DNA from: Nocardioides sp.
GTDB lineage: Bacteria > Actinomycetota > Actinomycetes > Propionibacteriales > Nocardioidaceae
DNA length: 64,000 nucleotides
Direction: 5' to 3'
Assembly: GCA_025924815.1 (NCBI GenBank)
Contig: JAICHQ010000001.1
Span: forward strand, 1-64,000
Shown here: one piece after another, positions 44,615 to 52,453 of the stretch
Layout: the number at the start of each line of letters is the position of its first letter
Position numbering within the stretch: position 1 is the stretch's first letter
Position numbers and translations under genes: made by a program
The notes under the pieces: generated by a model
Seen by the model: the letters and a program-made list of their open reading frames with translations, nothing else
Told to the model about the DNA's origin: nothing
The model's database searches: none

Positions 44615-46695
44615 GCACCTCGCCCACGAGGACCCGGCCGCGCACCGTCCCGGCCCATGTCGTCAGCAACCCGCGCCTCGGCACCTGGATCTCGGTCTCG
44701 GACGGCCGGGTCGACGTCCACGTCGGCAAGGTCGAGCTCGGGCAGGGCATCCTCACCGCCCTCCACCAGATCGCCGCCGACGCGCTCGGGCTTCCCCTCG
44801 ACCTCGTCGGCATCCGCACGGCCCGCACAGAAGGCCCCGACCAGGGCCTGACCGCCGGAAGCCTGTCGGTCTCCCAGTCGACCCCCGCGCTGCGGTACGT
44901 CGGCGCGGCCGTCCGGCAGCTCGCCGAGGAAGCACCGGTGGTCGAGGAGGTCGCCCTGCGAGCGTCGCGGAACCACCAGGACTACGTCGAGCGGATCGCG
45001 ACGCTCGACCCCGAGACGAACCTGACCGGCTTCGAGGTGGTCAACGGCCCCGGGCCGACGCTGGCCGTCGGGGTCGACGTCCCCCGTCTCGACCTTCCCG
45101 ACAAGGTGCTCGGCCGCCCGAGGTTCCTGACCGACCTCCGGCCCGACGGCCTGCTGTTCGGGCGCGTCCTCCGGCCGCCGTCACCGGCAGCAACCCTCGC
45201 CTCGGTGGCCGACGGCTGGACGTCGTCCGGCGTCGAGCTCGTGCGCGACGGCTCGTTCCTCGGCCTGGTCGGGGAGCGCGAGGACGACGTCGACCGCGGT
45301 CTCGTCGCCCTCGCGTCGGCCACCGTCTGGGACGAGCACGACTCCCTGCCGGACGAGGCGGACCTCCCGGCGTACCTACGCTCGGCTCCCAGCGAGCCGA
45401 CCGAGGTCGTCGACGAGAGCCCGGCCGAGCCGACCCACACAGCGTCGTACTCCAAGCCCTACCTCGCCCACGCGTCGATCGCACCGAGCTGCGCGATGGC
45501 GCGATGGAGCGAGGACGGCTCCACGGTGCACGTCTGGAGCCACAGCCAAGGCATCCACGCGCTGCGCTCCGCGATCGCCGCGGCGTTGTCGCTCGACCCG
45601 GCCGTGGTCAGCATCGAGCACGTCGAGAACGCCGGCTGCTACGGGCACAACCCGGCCGACGACGCGGCCTTCGACGCCGTCCTGCTGGCCCGCACGGTTC
45701 CGGGCCGGCCGGTCCTGCTGCGCTGGACCCGTCCCGACGAGCTCACCTGGGGTCCGCTCTCGCCCGCCATGACCGCGACCGTCTCGGCGCGGCTCGTCGA
45801 GGGCCGCATCGACGGCTGGTCCTACGACGTGTGGAGCCAGGGGCACACCTCGCGGCCGGGGTACGCCGGGCAGCCTGGCCTGCTGGCGACGGCCCATCGC
45901 GAGGGCGGCGCTCCGCTCCCGCCGGCAGCCGACCCCCCGGCGGCTGCCGGCTTCGGCAGCCTGCGCAACGCCGCTCCGGCGTACGACGTCGGTCCGCGAC
46001 GCATCGTCGGGCACCGGGTGACCGAAGCACCACTGCGCACGTCGGCGATGCGGGCGCTCGGTGCCTTCCTCAACGTCTTCGCGATCGAGTCGTTCATGGA
46101 CGAGCTGGCCGCCGACGCCGGGCTCGACCCCGTCGACCTCCGCCTCGCCCACCTCGCGGACCCGCGCGGCAGGGCGGTCATCGAGCTCGCCGCGCGCAGG
46201 TCCGGCTGGGGCGACCCGCTGCCGGACTCGACCGGTCGCGGCCTGGGCTTCGCGCGCTACAAGGGGACCGGCGCCTGGTGCGCGGTCGTCGCCGAGGTGG
46301 AGGTCGAGAGCGAGGTGCGAGTACAGCGGCTCACCGTCGCGGCGGACCTCGGCCTCGTGATCAACCCCGACGGCGCTCGCAACCAGCTCTCCGGCGGCGC
46401 CGTCCAGGCGACCAGCTGGACCACGACCGAGCGCGTGCGATTCGACCGGCGCACCGTCACCAGCCGCGACTGGGAGAGCTATCCGATCCTGCGGTTCCCG
46501 GCGGCGCCGCGGGTCGACGTACACCTGGTCGACAACGACCAGCCGCCGCTCGGCTCCGGTGAGGCCGCGCAGGGTCCCACCGCAGCAGCGATCGCGAACG
46601 CCGTCCACGCCGCTCTCGGCGTACGGGTCCGCGACCTTCCCCTGACCTCGGAGTCCATCGTCAGTGCCATCGAAACAGCCACCGAAGAGGAGTGA
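44611..46695 (+). CDS. Molybdenum hydroxylase large subunit (IorB-like)
   Basis: A 694-residue molybdopterin-binding subunit that would hydroxylate an unknown, often N-heterocyclic, substrate using water. LGTWISVSDGRVDVHVGKVELGQGILTALHQIAADALG is the cofactor-domain start, VLGRPRFLTDL the substrate part, and GSGEAAQGPTAAAIANAV near the end carries the active-site Glu. The order, with a cofactor block at the N-terminus, resembles isoquinoline 1-oxidoreductase/nicotinate dehydrogenase IorB-type subunits, though it is somewhat shorter. MCD cofactor-synthesis or chaperone genes are not in the window. Its stop is two bases before the next gene. Confidence 0.88.
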   Translation: MSTSPTRTRPRTVPAHVVSNPRLGTWISVSDGRVDVHVGKVELGQGILTALHQIAADALGLPLDLVGIRTARTEGPDQGLTAGSLSVSQSTPALRYVGAAVRQLAEEAPVVEEVALRASRNHQDYVERIATLDPETNLTGFEVVNGPGPTLAVGVDVPRLDLPDKVLGRPRFLTDLRPDGLLFGRVLRPPSPAATLASVADGWTSSGVELVRDGSFLGLVGEREDDVDRGLVALASATVWDEHDSLPDEADLPAYLRSAPSEPTEVVDESPAEPTHTASYSKPYLAHASIAPSCAMARWSEDGSTVHVWSHSQGIHALRSAIAAALSLDPAVVSIEHVENAGCYGHNPADDAAFDAVLLARTVPGRPVLLRWTRPDELTWGPLSPAMTATVSARLVEGRIDGWSYDVWSQGHTSRPGYAGQPGLLATAHREGGAPLPPAADPPAAAGFGSLRNAAPAYDVGPRRIVGHRVTEAPLRTSAMRALGAFLNVFAIESFMDELAADAGLDPVDLRLAHLADPRGRAVIELAARRSGWGDPLPDSTGRGLGFARYKGTGAWCAVVAEVEVESEVRVQRLTVAADLGLVINPDGARNQLSGGAVQATSWTTTERVRFDRRTVTSRDWESYPILRFPAAPRVDVHLVDNDQPPLGSGEAAQGPTAAAIANAVHAALGVRVRDLPLTSESIVSAIETATEEE

Positions 46696-46697
46696 CC

Positions 46698-47324
46698 ATG
46701 CCCAAGCAAGCCATCAGCTACGTCCCGTTCGACGACATGGACGAGCGCATGCAGGAGGAGATGAACCGCTGCGCCCGGGAGGGGACGCCACGTCCCGAGA
46801 GCTCGGCGGTGCGCGCCCACGTGCCCGCGGTGTTCTGGGCGTTCGCCGACTCGTGGAAGGCGATCTTCCACGAGGGTGTGTGCGACCACGCGATCAAGGA
46901 CCTCTGCCGGGTCTACATCTCCCGCACGGTGAAGTGCGAGTTCTGCGGCAACCAGCGCTCGATCAAGGCCACGAACGCCGGCCTGCAGGAGGTGCAGTAC
47001 GACGACCTGCTCAACTTCGAGAGCTCCGACCAGTACGACGACCGGCAGAAGGCCGCGCTGTCCTACGCCCAGGCGATCGCCTGGGGCGAGCAGGACCTCG
47101 ACGGACTCTGGTCGCGGCTCCGCGCCCACTTCTCGGAGGAGGAGCTGGTCGAGCTCGGAAACTTCATCGGGCTCACCTACGGCCAGCAGAGCTGGATCCG
47201 GCTGCTCGGCATCGACCACCACCAGTACATGGCCGGCACCGACGCCTCGATGGCACCGGGCTTCCGCACCGCCGACGAGCTCGCGGAGACCAAGGCCAAG
47301 GACGACTACTGGGCGAAGCTGTGA
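46698..47324 (+). CDS. AhpD/carboxymuconolactone decarboxylase-like protein
   Basis: A 208-residue all-helical protein. VYISRTVKCEFCGNQRSIKATNAGL carries the CxxC motif of the AhpD-like fold (residues ~75-80), and LVELGNFIGLTYGQQSWIRLLGID the following helix pair. Members act as thiol peroxidase partners or as decarboxylases; the CxxC suggests redox chemistry. GAGGAG precedes the ATG at 46698. It lies in the operon between the molybdenum hydroxylase and an alpha/beta hydrolase. Confidence 0.85.
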   Translation: MPKQAISYVPFDDMDERMQEEMNRCAREGTPRPESSAVRAHVPAVFWAFADSWKAIFHEGVCDHAIKDLCRVYISRTVKCEFCGNQRSIKATNAGLQEVQYDDLLNFESSDQYDDRQKAALSYAQAIAWGEQDLDGLWSRLRAHFSEEELVELGNFIGLTYGQQSWIRLLGIDHHQYMAGTDASMAPGFRTADELAETKAKDDYWAKL

Positions 47325-47325
47325 G

Positions 47326-48282
47326 GTGACCCCGCACGTGAGCGAGCAGGTCAGCCGGCAGGCGGTCGGCTGGCGGTCGCCGAGCGATGAGGTGCTCGTG
47401 GAGGAGGTGGCCGGCTCGGACCGGCCGGCCCACTACTTCCTCGCCGAGACCCTCGACGGCCTCTACACGCCGTACGCCCTGAGGCTGCCGGACGGGTCCG
47501 GCCCGCATCCCTTCGTCCTGATCGCCTACGGCAACGGTGGCGGCGGCATGAGGTGGCTGCGTGACCGGGTGCATCGCTTCCGGCACGTGACCGACGTCCT
47601 CCTGGACGCCGGGTATGCCTGCGGGTGGACCCGCTACCGCACCGAGGTCGAGCTCGGCTACCACCACGGAGGCGCGCTGCACGCGGACGTGCGGCAGGGC
47701 ATGGGCCTGCTCAACCGCGCGCCTCTTGAGTACGAGGACGAGGTCGCGATCCTCCGCCACGTCGCCGAGCATCCCGACATCGACGCCGGCAACCTGTTCC
47801 ACGTAGGCGTCAGCCACGCCGGCGAGATGCTCTTCAAGCTGCTCTCCCACTACCCCGGTCTGCTCCGGGCCGGCGTCGCGGCGGAGCCGGCCAACCACGA
47901 GCTCCTCACCCTCGGCCTCGACGACGCGCCGAGCGTCGAGATCACCGACGGACTGCGCAACATCGAGAGCCTCGAGATCCGCAGCACCGACCGCGCCCGC
48001 GCCCGCATCACCGACCCTGACGAGGTGTCACGCCGCCTCGACGCCGTCGACATCCCGGTGCTCGTGCTCGGCCGCGAGCAGGACGAGCTCCAGGGCATCT
48101 TCGGGCTGTCCTACGAGCTCCTCGCCGAGAAGCGCAACGATGCCGAGTGGCGCTCCTGGAGCCACGACATCCACGGCTACATCTACCCGGAGACCGGCCC
48201 CGACGGCGTACCCCGGGTCGACGACGTGCAGCGCGAGGCGCTCGAGGTGATCGTCGACTTCCTCGACCGTCATCGGGGGTGA
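47326..48282 (+). CDS. Alpha/beta hydrolase in the molybdenum-hydroxylase operon
   Basis: A 318-residue hydrolase. The nucleophile elbow is FHVGVSHAGEMLFKLL (Ser near residue 166), and SWSHDIHGYIYPE supplies the probable catalytic His. LYTPYALRLPDGSGPHPFVLIAYGNGGGG contains the oxyanion-loop region. It begins with GTG 47326, two bases after the preceding stop. As last gene of the operon it could hydrolyse an amide, lactone or C-C bond made in the pathway. Confidence 0.85.
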   Translation: MTPHVSEQVSRQAVGWRSPSDEVLVEEVAGSDRPAHYFLAETLDGLYTPYALRLPDGSGPHPFVLIAYGNGGGGMRWLRDRVHRFRHVTDVLLDAGYACGWTRYRTEVELGYHHGGALHADVRQGMGLLNRAPLEYEDEVAILRHVAEHPDIDAGNLFHVGVSHAGEMLFKLLSHYPGLLRAGVAAEPANHELLTLGLDDAPSVEITDGLRNIESLEIRSTDRARARITDPDEVSRRLDAVDIPVLVLGREQDELQGIFGLSYELLAEKRNDAEWRSWSHDIHGYIYPETGPDGVPRVDDVQREALEVIVDFLDRHRG

Positions 48283-48420
48283 CGCCGGGTTGGTGGCCCA
48301 GTTCCGACGGACTGGGGCCCCGGGAGAAGCAGTCCGGAGGGAGCAAAGCGCGACCCGGGAATCCGTTGACGCCTTGCTCAGGGCGGCGGGACACTGGCCA
48401 GGAGTGCAAGGGGGAGTCCG

Positions 48421-49023
48421 ATGGCTTGGAACCTGTCGGGGAGCTACAGCGAGACATGTTCGTGCGACCTGATGTGTCCATGCAACATGTCGTTCGATCA
48501 CGGGGCCACCTACGACTTCTGTCGGGTGACCCTTGCCTTCCACATCTCGGAGGGGACCGTCGACGGCACCGACATCGCTGGGCGGAACGTCGTGCTGATC
48601 GCGGACACGCCGAAGGTGATGACAGAGGGCAACTGGAGAGTCGGGGTGTTCATCGACCAGGACGCGTCGGACGATCAGTTCGACAAGTTGGTCCAGGTCT
48701 TCGGCGGACAGCTGGGTGGTCCGATGGCCGGGCTGGCCCCGCTGATCGGGGAGATGCTGGGAGTTCAACGAGCGGCGATCGACATCCAGGACGACGGGCT
48801 ACTGCACAGCGTGCGCGTCGACGACGTCATCGACTTCGAGATCGAGGACATCGTCCCCTTCGGGGTCGAGAGCGGCGAGCCTGTGAGGTTCTCCGGGATG
48901 TTTCACCCGGTCGGGTCCGACCTGACGATGGCCGAGGCGAAGCGGACCCGGATCAACGCCTTCGGCATCGAGTACGAGGGGAAGACGGGGCTGTCGAAGT
49001 CGGACTTCTCGTGGGCCGCCTGA
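48421..49023 (+). CDS. DUF1326 protein with N-terminal CxCxxxCPC motif
   Basis: A 200-residue protein of unknown function. Residues 8-24 are SYSETCSCDLMCPCNMS, with Cys13, 15, 19 and 21, likely to bind a metal such as copper. The remainder is beta-rich (GNWRVGVFIDQDASDDQFDKL) and has no signal peptide. GGGGGAG lies four bases before the ATG, and TTGACG/GACACT at 48366/48390 could be the promoter. It is followed after four bases by a DUF2182 membrane protein, a pairing that suggests joint function in metal handling (inference). Confidence 0.85.
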   Translation: MAWNLSGSYSETCSCDLMCPCNMSFDHGATYDFCRVTLAFHISEGTVDGTDIAGRNVVLIADTPKVMTEGNWRVGVFIDQDASDDQFDKLVQVFGGQLGGPMAGLAPLIGEMLGVQRAAIDIQDDGLLHSVRVDDVIDFEIEDIVPFGVESGEPVRFSGMFHPVGSDLTMAEAKRTRINAFGIEYEGKTGLSKSDFSWAA

Positions 49024-49027
49024 GGAA

Positions 49028-49837
49028 ATGACCGACACCGGGTCGGCCGTCGGCTCGGGCCTTCGTCCCGCGTTCGTTGCCGCCCGCGCCCGACTTGGGC
49101 TCGTCGGCAGCCTCTTCGCGCTCGCCGCTGCGGGCTGGTGGTGGACGGTCCGGGCGATGCGCGGCATGGACAACGGACCCTGGACGACCCTCGGGACCTT
49201 CGGCTGGTTCCTCGGGATCTGGGTGGTCATGATGGCGGCGATGATGTTCCCGTCGGTCGCGCCGACGGTAGCGCTGTACTCGCGGATGAGCAGGTCGACG
49301 TCGCTGCCTGTGGGGTTCGTCTCCGGCTATCTCGCCACCTGGGCCGCCGCAGGGGTCGTGGCCTTCACGATCGGATCGGCCTTGAGCCGAGGGGCAGGAG
49401 GCGACCTCGCCTGGGATCGGGCCGGGCATGCCATCGCCGGCGCGACCCTCGTCGCGGCGGCGATCTACGAGTTGACGCCCCTCAAGGACGTCTGCCTCGG
49501 CAAGTGCCGAAGCCCGCTCGGCACTCTTCTCGCGTCATGGCGCGACGGATGGTCAGGCGCCTTTCGGATGGGAGCACGCAACGGTGTGTGGTGCGTCGGT
49601 TGCTGCTGGGCCCTCATGGCGTCCCTCTTCGCGTTGGGTGTCATGAGTGTGACCTGGATGGCTGTCGTCGCGGGACTCGTCGCGTTGGAGAAGACCCTGC
49701 CATGGCGCCGAGTGGCGACGCATGCGACCACGGTCATCCTGGTGGCCTTGGGGGTGCTCGTCCTGGTCGCCCCTGCCGCTCTCCCGGGGTTGACCATGCC
49801 CGGTGAGATTCCCGCGATGATCCTCATGACGTCCTGA
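49028..49837 (+). CDS. DUF2182 membrane protein
   Basis: A 269-residue protein with about seven membrane helices. Residues with possible metal-binding roles include the Met-rich helix IWVVMMAAMMFPSVAP, the CLGKC loop (LKDVCLGKCRSPLG) and GVWCVGCCWALM. These Met and Cys clusters fit the family's label as a predicted metal-binding membrane protein. It directly follows the DUF1326 gene, whose product could load or receive the metal. No transport mechanism is established. Confidence 0.88.
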   Translation: MTDTGSAVGSGLRPAFVAARARLGLVGSLFALAAAGWWWTVRAMRGMDNGPWTTLGTFGWFLGIWVVMMAAMMFPSVAPTVALYSRMSRSTSLPVGFVSGYLATWAAAGVVAFTIGSALSRGAGGDLAWDRAGHAIAGATLVAAAIYELTPLKDVCLGKCRSPLGTLLASWRDGWSGAFRMGARNGVWCVGCCWALMASLFALGVMSVTWMAVVAGLVALEKTLPWRRVATHATTVILVALGVLVLVAPAALPGLTMPGEIPAMILMTS

Positions 49838-50049
49838 GCTGCACGATCCGTGGCGGTCTCAGGTAAGAGGTTCCGGGGACCCCTGTGATCAGGCGGAACG
49901 GCGTGGCACAGCAGGCGGAGCGAACACAGTTCGCCGAGCACGCGCTTCACCACCGCCGCCGACAGCGGCGGATGGACGCACCCTGCCGAGCGCGATGCTG
50001 CCGGGCTTCGCGGACGTACTTTCCGGGCCTCGCACGCTAGGTTGCGGGC

Positions 50050-51102
50050 GTGAGCGAAGTCGACGTCCTGGTCGTCGGTTGTCGCATCGCCGGCTCGCTG
50101 ACCGCGCTACGGCTCGCGGCACGTGGGGTGGTGGTCCGCGTGCTGGAGTCACGGGACTTTCCCTCCGAGACGCTCTCGACGCACTTCTTCCGTGGGGACG
50201 GCCTAGTCCGATCGCTGGGAGAGGTCGACGTCCTCGAGGAAGTCCTGTCCACCGGCGCACCACCCATGGCCTGTGAGTACTTCTCCGTCGATGGCGGCGT
50301 CTTCGAGCAAGGGCCACCTCAGGACCCGGGTGACATCGGCTACACGTTGTCCGTTCGCCGGTCGGTGCTCGACTCGATCCTGGCGCGACGTGTCGAGGCG
50401 ACGGTGGACGTGCGTCTGCGTACCAAGGTGGTCGACCTCGTGTTTCGCAACGGATCCGTGGTCGGCGTTGTTGACGACCACGGCGAGCATCACTTCGCCG
50501 GGGTGGTGGTGGGAGCAGACGGACGGCGGTCCACGCTGGCGAGGCTGGTCCGAGCAGCCTCCATCGAAAGGGCTCCAGCAGCTCGCGCCCCGTACTACCG
50601 CTACGTCACCGGCTGGCGGAGCCCTGATGCGGTGGGTCCGGAGTTCGCACTTGACGGGGAGGCATTTCTGTATGCGTTCCCGAGCGACGCAGGCCTCACC
50701 TGCCTGGCCGTCAGCGTTCCCGTCAACGACCATGCGCAAGCCGGGCGGGATCCACGCGCACGGCTCGAGCATGTCTTTCGTCAGCACCCGCGCACCACCG
50801 ACCGGTTGCAGCACGTCGAATGGGTGAGTCGAGTTTTCGTGGGCCAGCCCGCGGACAGCGCCTGGCGAGCAGCCCACGGCCCTGGATGGGCCCTTGTCGG
50901 AGACGCCGCAACGTGCCAGGACCCGTGGGCCGGGCTGGGCATGGACACCGCCGCACGGCAGGCCGAGGCGTTCGCCGAGGCGTTCGCCACTTCACCCGAG
51001 ACCTGGGGCGCGGTGTACGAACGCCTGCGACACGAGCGGACCCACGAGGGGTACGCACAGACGACGCGGCTGGCCCCGGACCTCCGACAGCTCATCGGGT
51101 AA
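50050..51102 (+). CDS. FAD-dependent monooxygenase/geranylgeranyl-reductase-like protein
   Basis: A 350-residue flavoprotein. The N-terminal dinucleotide fold reads VDVLVVGCRIAGSLTALRLAARG with the usual acidic end of strand 2 (VRVLES). FAGVVVGADGRRSTLARLV and ALVGDAATCQDPWAGLGMDTAARQAEAF are the group A monooxygenase motifs. The substrate is unknown. The start is GTG, with TAGGTT (50038-50043) six bases upstream, a leaderless-type promoter. It stands alone before the MarR region. Confidence 0.85.
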   Translation: MSEVDVLVVGCRIAGSLTALRLAARGVVVRVLESRDFPSETLSTHFFRGDGLVRSLGEVDVLEEVLSTGAPPMACEYFSVDGGVFEQGPPQDPGDIGYTLSVRRSVLDSILARRVEATVDVRLRTKVVDLVFRNGSVVGVVDDHGEHHFAGVVVGADGRRSTLARLVRAASIERAPAARAPYYRYVTGWRSPDAVGPEFALDGEAFLYAFPSDAGLTCLAVSVPVNDHAQAGRDPRARLEHVFRQHPRTTDRLQHVEWVSRVFVGQPADSAWRAAHGPGWALVGDAATCQDPWAGLGMDTAARQAEAFAEAFATSPETWGAVYERLRHERTHEGYAQTTRLAPDLRQLIG

Positions 51103-51133
51103 CCCGAACCGGTCCACGGCCGAACGGTTTTGC

Positions 51134-51165
51134 TTGACTTTTAATTATTAGAGGTCTAGTAATAA
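51134..51165 (+). promoter_or_regulatory. Promoter with MarR-type inverted repeat
   Basis: TTGACT (51134-51139) with TAGTAA 17 bases later forms a promoter in an unusually AT-rich stretch. TTATTA (51145-51150) and TAATAA (51160-51165), nine bases apart, are inverted repeats overlapping the spacer and -10, typical of a MarR operator. The MarR gene at 51545 is the likely source of its ligand. Confidence 0.6.
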
Positions 51166-51206
51166 GAGTCTCGGACACTCACACACCGAGACAGGAAGAG
51201 ACGAAC

Positions 51207-51482
51207 ATGACCACACTGGCAGTGCGACACACGGTGCAGGACTTCAACAGCTGGAAGGCCGGGTTCGACGGGCATGAACCAGCGCGTCGTGGCCACGGGT
51301 CCACGGGCTATCGAGTGCTCCAGGACGGCAACAGCGTGCTGGCCCTGATCGAGTTCCCCGACGCCGCGTCCGCGCAGGCGTTCCAGACCGACCCGAGACT
51401 GGGGGAGGTCATGGCCAAGGCCGGCGTCGTCGGGGCACCGGACATCAGCACGTGGTCCGAGGCATCCCGGGAGACGTACTGA
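51207..51482 (+). CDS. Small ABM/cyclase-like dimeric barrel protein
   Basis: A 91-residue protein with the size and pattern of dimeric alpha+beta barrel proteins (antibiotic biosynthesis monooxygenase or EthD-like): TTLAVRHTVQDFNSWKAGFD, then VLQDGNSVLALIEFPDAASA and a final GAPDISTWSEA. GGAAGAG lies before the ATG. It is placed between the MarR operator and a hairpin, with the MarR gene downstream. The activity is unknown. Confidence 0.75.
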   Translation: MTTLAVRHTVQDFNSWKAGFDGHEPARRGHGSTGYRVLQDGNSVLALIEFPDAASAQAFQTDPRLGEVMAKAGVVGAPDISTWSEASRETY

Positions 51483-51503
51483 GCACGGGTCGAACCTCCG
51501 GCC

Positions 51504-51532
51504 AGAAGGGCTTCCGCACCGGGAGCCCTTCT
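51504..51532 (+). terminator. Hairpin between the small barrel gene and MarR
   Basis: AGAAGGGCTTCC pairs with GGGAGCCCTTCT (12 positions, one wobble) around a five-base loop, 22 bases after the stop. It is a terminator or attenuator that would lower marR expression relative to the first gene. Confidence 0.65.
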
Positions 51533-51544
51533 CGGCGTCGACCC

Positions 51545-52060
51545 GTGACCCACTTCGAGCGCGAGTTCCCAGGGGGAAGTGAGTCGGCCAATGCCTGCGC
51601 CATGGCGCTGGTACGCACGAGCGAGAGACTCCTCGCCTCCTTCGACCAGGCCCTCCGGCACCACCGTCTGTCCAGGGCCGGACGCGAAGCTCTCGCCGTC
51701 CTCGAAGGGGCCGGGCAAGCCCTGTCGCCGACCTCCATCGCCGAACGGCTCATCGTGACGACGGCAAGCGTCACTTCACTGCTCGACACCTTGGAACGCC
51801 GTGGGCTGGTCGAACGCCATCCCGACCCCACCGACCGACGACGGCTGCTCATCGAGATCACGCCGGACGGGAAGGCCATCGTCGACCAGTTCCTGCCGGA
51901 GGTCGTCGCCCTGCAGACTGCCGCGCTGGCCACGCTCACCGAGGTCCAGCGCCGACAGCTCGTCGAGCTGCTGGCCACTCTCGGGGCCAACCTGACCACC
52001 CTCGATGCCGCCGAGGTCATCCGCGCCGCAGCCCCGCGGGGGGCGCCGCGAGGCCCATGA
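51545..52060 (+). CDS. MarR family regulator
   Basis: A 171-residue winged-helix regulator. The HTH region (SPTSIAERLIVTTASVTSLLDTLERRGLVERHPDPTDRRR) shows the family's recognition helix and wing Asp/Arg. Long helices at both ends form the dimer. It probably represses its own operon through TTATTA-TAATAA (51145-51165), in response to an unknown small molecule. I start it at GTG 51545, just after the hairpin; the further upstream frame overlaps the hairpin and has no coding character. The ribosome site is weak. Confidence 0.85.
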   Translation: MTHFEREFPGGSESANACAMALVRTSERLLASFDQALRHHRLSRAGREALAVLEGAGQALSPTSIAERLIVTTASVTSLLDTLERRGLVERHPDPTDRRRLLIEITPDGKAIVDQFLPEVVALQTAALATLTEVQRRQLVELLATLGANLTTLDAAEVIRAAAPRGAPRGP

Positions 52061-52453
52061 CCGCGCTCGAACCTCAGTCGCGGATGCTTTGGCACTCGGA
52101 GATTTCCCGACCTCACGGCGACCGGGACGCGTTCCGAGAACCGGGGATGTGCCGTGGTTCAACCACGGTTGATCACGCGAAAGGACAAGATTCGTGGGAC
52201 TGGCCGGCATTGCCGCCGTACGCCTGGATCAGCGCGCCCAGGCTGGCTCCCACGTCGGGTTGTCGGGATCTGTCGGGTTGTTCACCCAGGGGCCGGGTGA
52301 CTGAGACGGCAGGACGCCGTGACCGTCGGGACGGGCGTTGGTCGCGTTGCCACGCCCGTGCCCGTGCGCTCACAGTGTCCACGACCGCCCAGGCCGGACC
52401 CGTGACGCGGCACGTCGTCACCCGCGTCGATGTGAGAAACCCGTGGCTGCGCG
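52061..52453. other. 393-base region without a supported gene
   Basis: No open frame here has a ribosome site or recognisable family. CCGTGGTT-C-AACCACGG (52152-52168) is a perfect eight-pair palindrome with a one-base centre, a possible operator. On the minus strand a stretch encoding NNPTDPDNPTWEPAWAR and a stop (about 52250-52310) looks protein-like but has no start codon and is closed upstream by a stop, so it may be a gene remnant. Confidence 0.4.
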
